Shown piece after piece: positions 43,892 to 56,911 of a stretch of 64,000 bases of DNA; within the stretch, counting starts at the first letter, position 1; the number at the start of each line of letters is the position of its first letter. The stretch covers positions 62,001 through 126,000 of the forward strand of contig JAKOGH010000721.1 of the NCBI GenBank assembly GCA_024811115.1, read 5' to 3'. The position numbers and the translations under genes were made by a program. Below the pieces are notes generated by a model, which saw only the letters and a list, made by a program, of their open reading frames with translations, was not told the origin of the DNA and did no database searches. The stretch is from Terana coerulea. Its lineage: Eukaryota > Basidiomycota > Agaricomycetes > Polyporales > Phanerochaetaceae.

Positions 43892-46019
43892 TATCTGGGC
43901 ATGTAATGGGGGTATAAATTCTCGAAGGAATGGCCTTGGGCACGAGGAGGACGGTGTCTCTCCGGCCGATTGGTTCTGCGAGCCCAAGATTTTCGAAGGT
44001 TGATGCCAGAACAAACACTCTTTACAAATTATAACCTTGACTCTCCCATATCCTTGTCCCCGCCGGCGCCAACCCTCGCCGCCGCTGAGGCCCTCCCGCG
44101 CTGGCCGATGGTCTCTGCTCGCCGCCCCGCCCAGCGCAGAGCACACGTCGGGAGGCGTCCCCAGCACTCGCCGCCCTCGCGCGGCTACTGAGCACCATAT
44201 CCGGGCATGATCCCAGGCTAATGCTGGTCCGGCATCCGACGCGCACTGCTCCATCCCGCAGGTGCGACCCAGCACCAGGGTACGCCCCTCCCTGTGACCG
44301 CCAGGCGCCGTAGCCCTTTATTTGGCCCGCAATCGCCGGAACGCGCTGAGGCCCTGAGAGCCCAATGCGACGCCCTCCGTAGCACGCTTGCTGCTCATGT
44401 TTTCGACACACTCCCCTCCGCACACACGGGAGTCTCCCGGGGACACCCGTCCACACACGCAGAGACAATAACACTCTCGTATTTCGCCGACGCACGACGT
44501 CCGTCGCAGGGTACACACACGCAAGGTACAGCTCGGCCGAGCCAATGGAACACACACCTGCCGATCCACAAGACCCGAGACCTGTAGTTCCTGCAGCCTG
44601 GCGGAGCCTCCAACTCTTTCACGCGGAGTGCAGTCGGCCAGGATCTGTGTTCGCTATCAGCGCGTGTGTGCAGTGTGTACAGCAAATCTCGAGACGTACC
44701 CTGCACCCGATCAGCTGGCCCTCCACACAGTTCCAAACAAGTGAGCGGATATGGGAAGCCCAGTCGTCGTCGCCGGCCCCGCCTTTGGTGAGCTCATCCA
44801 AGCGGGCCCGCGATTTCTGCTATTCGACCAGCGACGAAGAGGCGGGCCGCGGCGCTTCACCGAGCGATGTTCGCCGTCTGGGAGCGTCCAGGTCCCTCTC
44901 ACCCGCCCGCGTAGCAGAGGGCCGTGGAGATCTGGCGGGCATGAAGGCTGCTGCACCCCGCATCCGACGCCTTGTTGGGCGTGCCAGTCCGGAGGCGAGT
45001 CAAGTCGCCGGGCATGTGCGCGTGCCCGTCCCCAGTACGCGCCGCGGCAGTTTTTTTTTTGGGAACAGTGGTGCTCGACTGCCCCAGCCGCCGCACGACC
45101 GTCGGGGTGTGGCCGATCGGGGGCCCATTGCGGCAGAGCCTGGGCGAACGTGCCGCCTTCGCCCGCTGGCCCAGCGCCGCACGGACACGACCTGTATCAA
45201 AGAATCCAGCGTGCTGTCGTACGCGGTCTAAGCGTGACAGATCCTGACGGATGGCACTCGCCACCTTGGCGCACTGCGTTTGCGCAGACACCCTTCACGG
45301 GAGCCCTGCAGCGCTGGCTGGCTTGCTGGCTTCGACGCCTGGGCAGGGATTAGCGGGTAATTCAACACAAGATGAATTAGCCAGCCTGGCCAGGATCAAC
45401 CCTCGTCGAAGCCCGCCGGCATGGAGAACGACGCTTGTGGTGGGGAGGCCGTGCAAGCCCCCATGGGCCATCAACCTCCATCGCCGAGTCTGAACAGCGT
45501 CAGCGCATTGCTCGCTAGGAGACAAATGACCTTCCCATGGAGCCTAGGACGCTCCCATTTCATTGTACATGCTCCTTTTGGTGCGCACTCCCTGCTACAG
45601 CCACTGCGATCAGCAACGGCTTGCTAGACGGGCGTGCACTAGAACCTACCGTTTTCTAGCCCGAAGCCCGACAGCGTTCGGACGGGGTGCATGTCTGTTG
45701 CACGACACTGCATTAAATAGAACGGAATAACCGCAATGAGACCGTTGGAGCCGCAGAATTAGAGCTGAGTCCTGAGTGAGGGGGCGGAGTGAAACGTCGG
45801 GCTTGACGACGGCTGGCGGAAGGCGGAAGAAGCGCCGGCCGGTGACCAGCGAAGCCGCCGGCAACTCGAGCCATCATGCCTTCGCTCTCGTCGCTCGCTT
45901 GCGCAGCACCACGGGACCTCGCCCTGCTATAGCGGGGCACAAAGAGAAAGTCTCAGCAACACCATGCAGATATGTGCAGAAATGGAACGAGCAGCCCGTA
46001 CAGCGTCGCGACCGGTACA
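43892..46019. other. 2.1 kb stretch, bZIP promoter/leader and unassigned DNA
   Basis: The left third is upstream of the bZIP gene and may be a long 5' leader. GC-rich open frames in several frames (44545-45231 plus, 44751-45353 plus, 44899-45291 minus) overlap each other and look like chance frames. An 11-base T run lies at 45051. I cannot support a gene. Confidence 0.45.
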
Positions 46020-48763
46020 CTACTTGCCCTTGCGCTTCGGCCCCTTCTTCCCCATCCCGCCGATCCTGTCCCCTTCTTCGCCCGCACGCCCTCCCGTACG
46101 GCGGGCGCCGCGCCGCGGTCGCCCATGTCCTTGTCGAACACGCTGAGCTTGCCGCGCCCGGCGGTCACCTTCTGCCTGCGCGCCTTCTTCTTGTCCTTGC
46201 CCGAGGGCAGCGCGGGCTGCTTCTCGCCAATCTTCACCGGCCGCTGCGTCCTCTTCGCAGAGCGGATGGCGGCCTGGATCGCGCCGCTCTCCTCCGCGTC
46301 CTCCTCCGCCGCCAGCTTGCGCCGCTTCTCCCGCCGCGACAGGCCTGCGAACTTGTCCCGCTTCGGCTGCAGGCACGGCATCAGAGCGCGTCCACAGAAG
46401 CATACAACAAAGCCCAATACCTTGTCTTCCTTGCCGCCGGCTTTGGCTGCCTTCTTGTCCTTGGGAGCTCCGGTGAAGCCAGCCTCGTACTGCTGCTTGC
46501 TTAGATCTTACCCGCGACGGTTTAGCTCACCCTGAATAAAACAGAATTCTGATCTGTATGTCGCACCTTGAGCTTTCACCTTGTCCTTTTCGGACTGGAA
46601 CCATGTTCGCGCAGGCCGAGAGTGGATCTCCTCTTCGTGCTCAATCAGGTTTTGTCCCTTCTTGACCTCCATTTCCGCGTGACGAAGCTGAGCCAGCCGG
46701 TCAGCCGCAGTGATCAGAGGCCCGCAAAGACATTCCGTACCTGCTTCTCTTCCTTCTCCTCTTGGAGCACGGCGGAGATCTCATCTTTGAGGTCCTTGAG
46801 CTTCTGCGACCACTTCATGACGGGCTCGGGGGGAACATGTCGGTGGCGGACCTGGTCTTCGCCAGATGCGTGCTTGATGGCGGCCTTGAGCAGCTTGCGG
46901 TCGGCTTCGCCAACCAGAGTGACAGAGCTGAGGACAAGGCACGATGAGAGCCAGTAACAGCGTAAGGAATCGCGGCGGTACCCACCGTCCCTTTTTGCCC
47001 GCGCGCGCCGTCCGTCCTACACGGTGCAGGTACTGAGCTAGCTGGCCGGGCATGTCATAGTTGATGACCACATCGACGCCCTTAATGTCGAGACCGCGGG
47101 ACGCCAGGTCGGTCGCCATGAGAAAATCGACCGCCCCATCGCGGAACAGCTGCAGGGCTTTGAGACGCTAAACGTGCTATCAGCACCATCGCCGCTTAGG
47201 AGAACAAAGGGCCCACCTGTTCCTGCGTCAGGTCGCCGTGCAGCTCGGCGGACTTCATCCCCAGCAGGCTGAAGACGATCCGCATTTGATGCGCCAGCTT
47301 CTTGCTGCGGAAGAAGACGATCGCGCCACTCTTGTACGTCCGCTTGCAGAGCGCGACGAGGAGGGCCGACCGCTCGTCCTCCTTGCCGCCGCGCACACGG
47401 ACGAATTCCTGCAACAGGCCCCGCGCGGTCGAGCGTTTGGGGTCGACGAAGAGGCGGACAGGCTGATTGAGCGACATCCGGACGAGCTCGTCGACGGAGT
47501 CCGTCATTGTAGCAGAAAATAGCATGGTCTGCCGGGACACAGGGCACGACTTGACAATCTCAGTAAGTTCGTCCGCGAAACCGTCCGATAGCATGCGGTC
47601 GGCCTCGTCTAGAACAAGGATATCGAGGGTGTCGAGAGTGAATGAAGGGGTGTTGCGAATGTGGTCAATCAAACGACCAGGGGTTGCAATGATGACGTCT
47701 GGACGCGTCCGCAAAGCAGCTTCTTGGGATTTTACGGACAATCCGCCTACCAGACGCATGTCAGTGGGAAAACACGGAATAAGCTTAGTGTATACGCACC
47801 AACTACTAGACAGAACCGGATGTCCGTGTGCGTCGCCAGTGCTGTACCTACACCGTAACACTGCACGGCCAGTTCACGTGTCGGTGCTAGGACCAAACAG
47901 CGGGTCGCAGCGGCGTTTTTGCCCTTTTCACGGTACATCAACCGCTCCAGCATAGGTATGATGAAAGCGGCCGTCTTTCCGGAGCCAGTGACGGCATTAC
48001 CGACGATATCTTTGCCTAGAAGCGCGACTGGCACGGTGGCAGCCTGGATCGGCGTGGGCTTGGTGAAGTTGAGGGTGGTGATGGCCTTTAGAATCGGTCG
48101 AGAAAGGTTCATCGTCATGAACGATGCGTGTTCTTCCAGCGGACCTGCATCCGACGCGAAATACGCCGTTTTCCGGTCCTTGTCCGCTTGAGTTTCTTCG
48201 TCGGAGCCGTCAGAAGAGGACCCCGCTTCCGAGACAGCGTCATCTACTTCGTCTCCGCCATCGCTTGCTTCGTCCTCATCCGATGTGGCTAGCGGGTCCT
48301 CCGCCTCCTCGTCTTCATCATCAACCTGCCTCAGCATATCCTCCTCGCTTTCCTCGCCGTCATCTTCGCCTTCGCTCTCCTCGTCATCTGAAAGCTCGTC
48401 ACTCCCTTCGTCACTCTCCTCATCAGAGCCAGCGTCCTCAGCGTCGCGCTTCCGCTTGCCAGTAATTTTCCGTAGTCTCCGCCGTTCAATAATGTCGTCT
48501 ACCGAGATAGGTTCCTAACTCAAAATCAGCCTCCCAGTAACTACCTGTCCGTTACAAATACGTACGGACTTTGAGCCTTTCTTGACAAAGTCCTGAAGGT
48601 CAGGTCCGTTCCCGACGAAGTCCACATACGGGTCTCCTGAGAGGTCGAAGACAAAGTCCGGGTTAAGCTGGGCGTCCTCGGCGACGTCTTTCGCCTTCGT
48701 TGCCTTGACTGGGCCGCCCTCGTCGTCCGAGTCAATGGTCATTACAAAGTCGTCTGCGGCCAT
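46020..48763 (-). CDS. DRS1: DEAD-box RNA helicase DRS1 (DDX27), 60S ribosome biogenesis
   Basis: Starts [17 protein letters not shown] at 48763, then a long acidic Glu/Asp/Ser tract (about residues 75-180). Helicase motifs in order: Q motif ([20 protein letters not shown]), motif I ([10 protein letters not shown]), Ia (APTRELAVQ), Ib (TPGRL), II (LDEADRML), III (FSATM), then IV-VI in [30 protein letters not shown] and [12 protein letters not shown]. The Lys-rich tail ([20 protein letters not shown]) is typical of nucleolar Drs1. It acts in the nucleolus in pre-60S maturation. The final ~12 residues ([12 protein letters not shown]) are in another frame because the C run at 46070-46073 is probably one base short. 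Confidence 0.93.
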
Positions 48764-49260
48764 TTTGTGAGTTTGTGTAGCGGACCAATGATAAATGTGG
48801 CTGGTATGAGGGAGGACAGACCTGCCCACGGCAGGGAATGAGCGAAGAGTGTAATCCAATAAGCGCCCCTGCAAGAAACATTTTCTGAAGCGCTGGATCG
48901 GGCGTGATCTCAGAGACTCAGCTTCTGTTCGATCCGAGATAGCGATCTGCACAAGATCGGGCGTGGCAGCGCGGAGACTGCAAAATGCAGTCGTCTCGAA
49001 GTGAGCGCGAGGAGAACGAGCAAGGTGCTGCGACCAACACCAGTCCTAAGTCATATTCAGACAACATTACTTCCAAAGTATGCAAGATGAGCAAAGAAAA
49101 CCGCAGATGCGCCGCGAGCCATTGCGATAGAGAAAGCACAATACAGTGATAAATGCGAAGCAGACCAGCGAAAGCAACGAGAATAGTATGTAAGAAGTAG
49201 TAGTATCCCCGGGGGTAGGATGATAGCAGCAATGGTATGAGGGAAGTAGGAGCGGGCGGG
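48764..49260. other. Spacer between tandem minus-strand genes
   Basis: Promoter/5' leader of DRS1 and 3' flank of the RasGEF gene, both on the minus strand. As read, the RasGEF frame runs on through this region to about 48918, probably because of a missing base near 49286-49289. Confidence 0.5.
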
Positions 49261-52200
49261 TCACCAGAACGGTATCTTTTTCTTGAAAAGTCCTTCCCGG
49301 GTATGCGTCGGCGAGTCTCGTGGCGTCGGGCGCGGTGGGGATGCTGAACGCCGTCGTCGAAGTAATCCTCCTCGCGGGCGTCCTCGTCCTTATCGAGAAT
49401 CATCCTCTCCTTTTGCATCTATATAAGATAGTGAGCGAATGCACCAAGGCGACCAAGTAAAAAGGTATCTCGTACATCGGAGTCCATCAGCAAGTTCTCC
49501 TTGTTGAAGAGAAGTAGATCGCGAGCCTTGAGGTCTTCCCGGAACGACTCGTATGTCCCTGTTTCGCGACAGCTCTGCTGGCACTGCGAAATGCCGTCGA
49601 TGAAGCGACCGATCATGTTGAACTTTGCCCAATGTATATGATCCGGATTTCCATCGTGGAAGTCCTGGTTGGCTTCGTGTGCACGAATGAGATCAGACAA
49701 ATGAACCTCACTGAGTTGAGCTGTCAGAAGTTGGAACAATATACAAGAGTATTTGGTCAGCTTACAGAGCCGGTATGCAGGCGCCCTTGCTGTTGCGCAA
49801 GGCCAAGCGATATTTGCCATGGGCTCTGGCCGCTTGAAGGAGCTGATCGAAGGACTGGAACAGCTTGAATTGGCGGTGTTCCTTTTCCTAAAAATCTTCA
49901 TCGTTACGTCCAGGTCGAATGCAGCGTGGTTGATGCCTGCGACAACCGCTCGAAGCGCAGAGTAGTTGTTCATGTTGCGGAGCCTGCTGGCCAGCTCGAC
50001 GAACTGGAAGATTACCCGCGCGCGCATCTTGGGCTTATCGTGGCACAAGATCAAGGATACGACCCTATTAACAAATGTCAGTGGAATATTAATCCCGCGC
50101 GAACTGACACAACGTACCACTCCGCGACGTGGTTCGACACGTTGTTGTACTGTGTTATGGGATCAGTCTCTGGATCCTTCTTCCCTTGTCCAACCACATG
50201 GTGAAGCCAGTGCCGCGGCTGTCGAAACGGTGAGAAAGAAACGCAGCCCATTGGTACGATTTTACGTACCTCGATCTGTAAAAGAACCTCACTTCAAGCC
50301 TGCTGATCTCCTGTGCTAATGACGTCGGATCTGCATTGAGGACTTGATTCGAGATCTTCTCCAGAATCTTGAGCTTGTTCTTCGGCGAATGTTCGATCGA
50401 CTCTGCTCCACCGTACGTCGGTGAGGCCTCCATAACCAGTATTTTGGCTGACAGCGGGAGACTGTGCTTCCGCTCACGCGCAACTACCTTGGTTGTGGCC
50501 GACGACAGTGGTTGGTCGAGAGGCTGTAAGCGCGGAGCAGGGGGCAGTTTAACCTCTTCAGGAGGCATCACAGGATGCTCCTTAAGGCTGGCAGAGTCGT
50601 CGCTGTCATCCTTAGGTATGTCCACCTTCATCGCCCATGACGAGTCGGCATCTTTCAGAGTCAATATGGTCTCGAGGAAAGGGATGAACTCCGACCCGTA
50701 GTGGAGGAGGTACGTCTTGCCGACGATGGACTTAACGAGCGCTGAGAGAGCACTGCTCGTACCAGATACCGCGAAGTCGCCAGGATACAGATGTATCCAA
50801 TGGTCTAGTAGCCGACATATTCTACACTGACAGTTTAGGTTCGCGCACGGCATGCTATCCTGGGGTACTTACCGCATCTGCGCAAAGCAGGCAAACATGG
50901 GGTCCCCCGATTGGCCGTCCAGGGCTCGCATACGTTTCTGCATGGCTAGCAGAATGCCACGAGGGAGTGCGAATCGTCTGTATGTCAAGAGAAAATGTGA
51001 TATGAAGGTCGGGTCTGTATTTCATCAAAGAATCTTGCTAAGTTTTATGATCAGGTCTCAGAGAAACGAAGACTGACCGTCATCGCTGACAGCCACAAAG
51101 AGTAGCTTGTCGAGCAACTCATCCAAACTCATCCAACTGGGCGGTCGTCTAAAGAATCTCAGTGATCGTACTGATGTCCGTGCGGTCGGACTTACGATTC
51201 TCGTGATGCAATGCTTCGCGTGGGCTCTGGTGCCTCGTCGAAGCTAGCCGGACCATCGCCCGCCGTCGATAAAGCCGTTCGTGACGAGTCGCGACTCCTG
51301 TCACTGGCAATCGCACCAGACGGTGGCTGGCTTCCATCCCATGATGGGTCTCTTTCGGAGAGCAAATCGCTCATAGACCGTGTCCTTATTGGTGATGTCG
51401 GAGTTCTTGGCGTGTGGAGAGGGTCTTCAAGGGAAGCTGGTGGGCGTGGTGGTCGAATGACCGGTGAGGGGAGTAATGGTGAATGTGTAGCAACAGAAGC
51501 GGAGGCGGTAGGTGTGGCGGAGGAGGCCCTCGAGACGTCCCAGGGGGCAGGAGATGTCAAGATGGCTGGTGATGCGGGATTACGATAGCTGTCACGCGTG
51601 CCATTGACTGACGGAACCGCGAGTTAGGTATCACGCAGTTCAACTGAGATTGTCACGCTCACATTTTTGTTTGAGAATCGCTGTGAATATCCAATCAAAC
51701 GACTTTCGAATCTTCTCCTTGCCATGTTGGGTTGTTGTAGTCACCTCAATCAAGCCAGTGTCATATTTCTCTAGGACGGTCGACGCATGCTTCGGATCCA
51801 CGCGTCGTTCTAGATCAGATTTGCAGGCAAAGACGATGGTCGGCAGTTTCAGTGGCGCGATGGAGCCTAAGCCAAGGTCAAGACCATAATCACGCGACAA
51901 GGGACGTCCACTTACGGAGAACCTCCACGGAGCTCGCGAAGGACGCCTCCGATGTTGCTTCATAGCAAACGACCAAACCATCGATGTCTGGCGCTCCTTC
52001 AGGGAAAATGCCGTGGTATCCTTCCGAGTTCAAATCCAACGAAGGTATATCAACTTCCAGAACGCGCAACAGACGGTCCGAGGCTTGGTTGTGGCTAATG
52101 CGGCCAACACGATAAATATCTGCTAGTCATCAACATCATTCCGCGACTGGCGGGAGAATAGCCAGCGGACTTACAGCGAAAACGGCCGTCTTCCGCTGGC

Positions 52201-53176
52201 GGTGATGTAGGCGAACTTGCCTCCGACATTCTGTATGGCTTCAAGCCTTTGTGAATGACAGTAGACTTGCCGGTTCCTGCAGCGCCGACGACCACCAGAG
52301 TTATATCCGATTGGTGCGGAGACTGCGTCAAAGCATGAGCACGAAGGGAGATGATACAGCAAAATTGCGCACCGGAGGCACTTGAGTGTTCACGGATATC
52401 AGTGACCGTTGTTTCGTGAGCCTGTGTCCCAAGCTGCTGCCCCGCTCCGGCACAATGGGTGGCGGCGGCTTGCCTATGGTTGGCGAAGAGCTGACTGTCG
52501 CCAGACGCGCCGGAAGCGCAAGCTCCTCCGGCCTTAGTCGCCGCCACGCTCCCTTGCCCTTGCGCATGACGTTTACAATATCTTCAGGACGCTCAGCGTC
52601 GGAGTCATCCAGTAGGGAGCTGTCGTACTCGTCGCCGGTGGTAGAGCTGATGCTCGCGCCTCGCGTGCGAGAGGGACCTGCCTGTCGCTGAGAAGCTTCG
52701 TTTTCGCGCCGTGCGGACGTGGACCTGCCATTGGAGGCCCGGCCTATCCGCCCATATTCACCAGATGAGCCGGAAGCGTGATGAAAATCCTTCGAGGATG
52801 GCTTCGCCGTCGTGCTCACAGTATTTCCGCGCGTCGTACGTGTCGCCGCGTTCGGAGGAGGTTGGTAGTTAATGAAAGAGTCGACGGAGATGGACTTCTT
52901 CAAGGTGGGCGGCGGTGCGAGAGACGAGGGCGACGAGGGCGAGAGAAGCTCAGGGCTGTTGGTCATTGGCGTCGTATTCAATTCCGATGAGATGGAAGAA
53001 TCAGCAGTCATGAAGGTATCCTGAGAAACGAGTGATATTGACGAGGTATTTAGAGGCGAGCGCGAGTCGCGGTCGTCCACATAGTCTGAAGATTCCAGGA
53101 AAGAGCTAGAAGGCATCTCAATTGGAGGTAAAGAGGGTATCTCCGGCAAGTCCATGTGCGGTTTGTTGGTTGTCAT
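49261..53176 (-). CDS. Ras-like GTPase domain fused to RasGEF (Cdc25-type) exchange factor
   Basis: Start chosen at MTTNKPHMDLPEIPSLPP (53176). Residues 1 to ~270 are disordered and Ser/Pro-rich. Then a small-GTPase-like fold: P-loop VVVGAAGTGKST, a switch-like LLRVLEVDIPSL, GLVVCYEATSEASFASSVEV, and FACKSDLERRVD in place of NKxD. A second Ser/Pro-rich linker follows (RTRSMSDLLSERD). Next is RasGEF-N (DPTFISHFLLTYRRFALPRG) and the catalytic RasGEF domain (RARVIFQFVELASRLRNMNN, YSALRAVVAGI, KYRLALRNSKGACIPAL read in the shifted frame, EVHLSDLIRAHEANQDF, HWAKFNMIGRFID). RasGEFs load GTP on Ras. Single-base breaks lie at 49883-49886 and 49286-49289; the expected stop is 49261-49263. Confidence 0.88.
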
Positions 53177-54036
53177 GTTCAGGAACGAGTGAACATGTCC
53201 GTGGAGGATGCGAGGTCGACAGGAAAGCGAGCCGGGACGCCTCAAATACGTAAAGTCGCCAGGTTGGACGGGCACAGGAATGAGGAAAGAAAATGTGGTG
53301 GCGGTGAGTGCGAAACAAACCAGACGGTGATGAAGAAATGAAGACGATGACCACGGTCAAGGGCGTAATGAAGCCCATACAATACTTCTCGGCGCCGGCG
53401 CACGTCCGGGCGGCTGCTGTTACTCTCGCGCCCGGATTTGAGCACTGGTTCGGCCGACAGCTATACAGCCCGGTCAGTTTCATTATGCTTGGCCGGTGCT
53501 GGCATCCCGACGGCGGCGAGCCTGTCGATCCTGTCTAGACCCGTTCCTGGCTCCCTCCAGTACTAGTGGTGGCTAGTAGCAGAGGCCCCCTGGCAACCGT
53601 TGGAAACTTCAATATTCAACCTGGCCGAATAACCCCAGCGATTGGTCATGCAGAGCAAAGTCAGCCTAGGTGAGAACGCTTTTCATGACTGTGACCTTCG
53701 TTCGCTCCGATTCAGAGCTTAGCTTCGAATGCAGACACGTACGGCCGACGATGGCAATATCTGGGTGAACTGCTCCAGCGAAGAACGCTAGTCTACTAGC
53801 AGGCGAAGCGGAAATGTGGACAAGCTCCAACCGCCTCCAGGCCTGGCTTTGAGTACTTTTGCGAAGGGGCCGAATCCCGACGGTGACTGTAGTGTCCTAG
53901 TGTCTTAAGATAGCGCATCCTCATGACGCCCACCGGACATGAAGCGACACGCAGCGTCCTGCAGTGTATGAGGTCCTCATGGTATACACCTGTATTGCAA
54001 GGACATAAACCGCGATGGATGGTGTAGGCAGCCAAA
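53177..54036. other. Divergent promoter region, nothing recognised
   Basis: Upstream of the RasGEF fusion (minus) and the four-TM protein (plus). The minus frame stays open to 53275, so a slightly longer RasGEF N-terminus is possible. No other feature. Confidence 0.5.
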
Positions 54037-54792
54037 ATGCAGGCCGCTACCATCCCACGCACAGACTCCTCGGACGCCACCTCGACGGACGAGATGATTA
54101 GAGCAAAACAGACGAAGCCGCGACGTCCACCGATATGGGGACAGCGACACCCATTCCTCTTTACGCTCATGACATTAACCGCCGCAGCGGAATTAGGCCT
54201 CACAGCATTCCTCATCAGCGCTGGGAACGAGGTACATACTTGGACTAGCCCTGGGTATCATTCACTGTAAGTACATGTCTCCTCGCATGATCGGGCGGGT
54301 TGTAACTCGTACTTGCAGTCTTATCGTGCTGTGCTTTGAGGCGGCGTGGACCCTCCTGTTCACTGCAGGGTACCTGGTTTGGGTCATTAACGGAGGTGCC
54401 TACCTCCTCGCCAACGTAGCGAGTTCTGTCATCTGGCTCCTTCTAACGGCAGTATTATGGGTTAGCAGCAATCGGTTATTGCTATAACTTGCATAGTAAA
54501 GTAACCTTTGTTTTAGGGCGCTGCCGCGGGCATCATGCACAACACGCGTTCGGGAGGCAACTGCCCCGGTGCACCGCCATTGTCAAGGTGCGCTCGTCTG
54601 ACTCAGGTTACAGCATCATGTGTGTGGATTAATCCGCTTGGTTGTAGCTGTCGCCAATCCTTGACCGTTGAAGCACTGGGATGGACTGAGTTCAGTCTAT
54701 GTGCAACGACCCTTATCATGACAATATTATGGATGGTCTCTAGCGCGACTCGTAGTAAAGCGTGGGCCAGAGATTCTCGCACTTTGGTTTAG
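54037..54792 (+). CDS. Four-helix membrane protein, unknown function
   Basis: Four exons (54037-54266, 54319-54460, 54517-54587, 54648-54792) give 195 residues with matching phases. A charged N-terminus (KQTKPRRPPIWG) precedes four hydrophobic helices: FLFTLMTLTAAAELGLTAFL, LIVLCFEAAWTLLFTAGYLV, NVASSVIWLLLTAVLWGAAA and FSLCATTLIMTILWMVSSAT. The layout is MARVEL-like, with N- and C-termini in the cytosol, but no signature residue proves it. Two Cys in the third loop region (GGNCPG and SCRQS) could be disulfide bonded. I do not recognise the gene. Confidence 0.7.
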
Positions 54793-55146
54793 ATCCGATG
54801 CTCACTGCTCGTCCTTCATGATGTATTTTTGTGACGTTGTACTGTAACATGCAATAGCGATTGTTCCGGAAGCGGTGGCTCGGCACGACGGTCCACAGGG
54901 CGAAGAACAGCGAGGCAGTGCCCGCACCGGCTGAAGTGCCTTCGGCATACTGATGATGTCATCCTCAAAGGCGTGGCACACGACTGTCAGACTCAGTACC
55001 GTCAGACGCTTTGAAACACTGCAAACAACGACTGCCAGCACCCAGCCAGCACACTCGCGGCCAAAAGTAACCATACTATCGTTCACATTAATTCTTGCGT
55101 GCAAGCATCCACTGGCATACTCTACACCTCAATCAACGCACTCGAC
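54793..55146. other. Short intergenic region
   Basis: 3' flank of the four-TM gene and promoter of the lipase gene. The lipase frame is open upstream to 55099 without an earlier ATG. Confidence 0.5.
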
Positions 55147-56471
55147 ATGGTCGTCACTATCCCGGGCAAGATGCTCAGCCCTCTCCGAGCTGCGAAGATG
55201 ACACCAGAGCAGCGAAGACTCTACGCTGCAGAAAAGCAGATGAATTTCCGGACGATTGCCAAGCTCATAGCCACACGTTCCCCTTACACCTTGACGGCTC
55301 GCGAACTTGTGCCGCCCGAGCTACAAGAGGAACTGGGAAAATTAGGACAGTTTGCAGAGGTCGCATACGCCGTGCTTCCCGTGGAGTACATTTTTGAGCA
55401 CATAGACGCACTGTCTCGCTCGGACTTCCCATTGGAAGGCTACGATGCCTTACCTGGGACGAAGCTGGTCATGGAGTTCCGAGGAGATGTGGCTAAGCTG
55501 CCAGGATTTGTCGCGTATCGTCCTGAACACAAGCAACTTGTAGTAGCCTTCTCCGGAACCGCAACCCTCAAACACGCTCTCCTTGACGTCCATTTCCGGA
55601 AGAGACGACATCCGGCGGGTAAGAAGTGCGCTGTACACGCAGGGTTCTGGTCACTGTACCGTGGGGTGAAGGACAAGGCTCTCAAAGGAATAGAGATAGG
55701 TATGAAGGACTATGCCGTAGAGGAGATAGTGGTTACTGGGCATAGCATGGGCGGCGCGATGTCTTACCTACTTGCCCTGGACCTCCTCTCGGAACACTCG
55801 AACCTCCTGGCGGATACGGCATTGACCGTTGTCGCATTCGGAGGACCAAGAGTCGGGAACGCCACATTGGTACGACGGTGGCACGATGTGGTGAAAGCTC
55901 GTCGAGATGCGAAAGGAGAAGCTGCTGTGAGGGAATATCTGGTGAAAGCAGTCAACGATGGTAAGCGGTATTTGTCTGCACATGGGCATTATCTCACAAG
56001 GGTGTGCTTGTAGGTGTACCGGCACTACCCCCAGCGAGCTTCGGATTTAGGCATTTCGCGTCGGAGCCGTTGTACTTTTACCACGGGGCTTGCTTCCACG
56101 TTCCCGCTTCTGAGAACGAGCATGGGAGCTTTGATGTTGCGGAAGAAGCCATGGATGCGAATAAGTCCCCTGACTTCCCTCGCGGCGGGCACAACTACTA
56201 CAGCGGAAGAGACCTGGAGGGGATGTCTCGGCGGATGGGGTGGATAGGGGAGATGATGAGCGGGGGTACGGAATGGGAAAGCCAGTATCTGAAGCGTGTG
56301 GCCAAGTGGAACGAGAAAGGACGGCCGAAAAGAAATAAACGCGTTGCCGCACCGTGCTTACACCGTGCTGTGCTCATGGACAGTCATCAGGACAGGCCTG
56401 TCCAGGCGTGTCTCCTGCTTCATTCTGTGGACCCAGAACCCCGAGCGGCGCGATGTTTGCCGGCGGGGTGA
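55147..56471 (+). CDS. Class 3 (alpha/beta-hydrolase) lipase
   Basis: Two exons (55147-55960, 56014-56471) give about 423 residues, starting MVVTIPGKMLSPLRAAKM. The alpha/beta-hydrolase core is clear: FVAYRPEHKQLVVAFSGTAT (oxyanion side), HAGFWSLYRGVKDKALKGIE, the nucleophile elbow IVVTGHSMGGAMSYLLALDL with Ser in GHSMG, ALTVVAFGGPRVGN, then the catalytic-His region EPLYFYHGACF or GGHNYYSG in exon 2. No signal peptide is seen, so it is probably an intracellular lipase acting on glycerolipids, like fungal class 3 and diacylglycerol lipases. The last ~45 residues look poorly conserved; a 3' intron that would shorten the end cannot be excluded. Confidence 0.88.
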
Positions 56472-56911
56472 GACGGTGTTACAGTCAAGCGAACGCAGGT
56501 CCCCCAACGAGTTCACCTGCACAGACCCGTGCGATATTTGCCATAGATCTTGCTCAATAGGCCGACCTGCGGGATCGTGCTGTGGGCAGGAGGCAGAGTG
56601 TGGGTGGGAATGGGAACGACGCAACCGGTTTGGACACACGGCCAAGAGATCGCTTGATGGTCGTGTGTCAGATTAGATTAGATCACTGGTTAGCGCAACT
56701 GTACGGGCGTCAATCTTGTGTAATGAGCTCGGGTTATCTGATAAGGACGCTCCGGCTTTCAGCTTCCTCACCCCACCCGCTTCTGTCCTCTCCCCTGCGC
56801 TCAAAACCTCTTCCCTGTCCTCCCCGCTCATCTCGACGCCTCCGGACGTTGCTCATACATCTCCATAATACCACAGTGAGCTGGCAGAGTCGAACGCAGC
56901 CGTGCTTCGCC
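56472..56911. other. Intergenic promoter region of the MFS gene
   Basis: A C/T-rich tract at 56763-56850 precedes the MFS ATG by about 60-150 bp, typical of fungal promoters. No gene. Confidence 0.5.

Noticed and set aside
44545..45353. Overlapping open frames upstream of the bZIP gene
   Set aside because: Several frames are open at once with unnatural composition and no exon signals; chance frames in GC-rich DNA.
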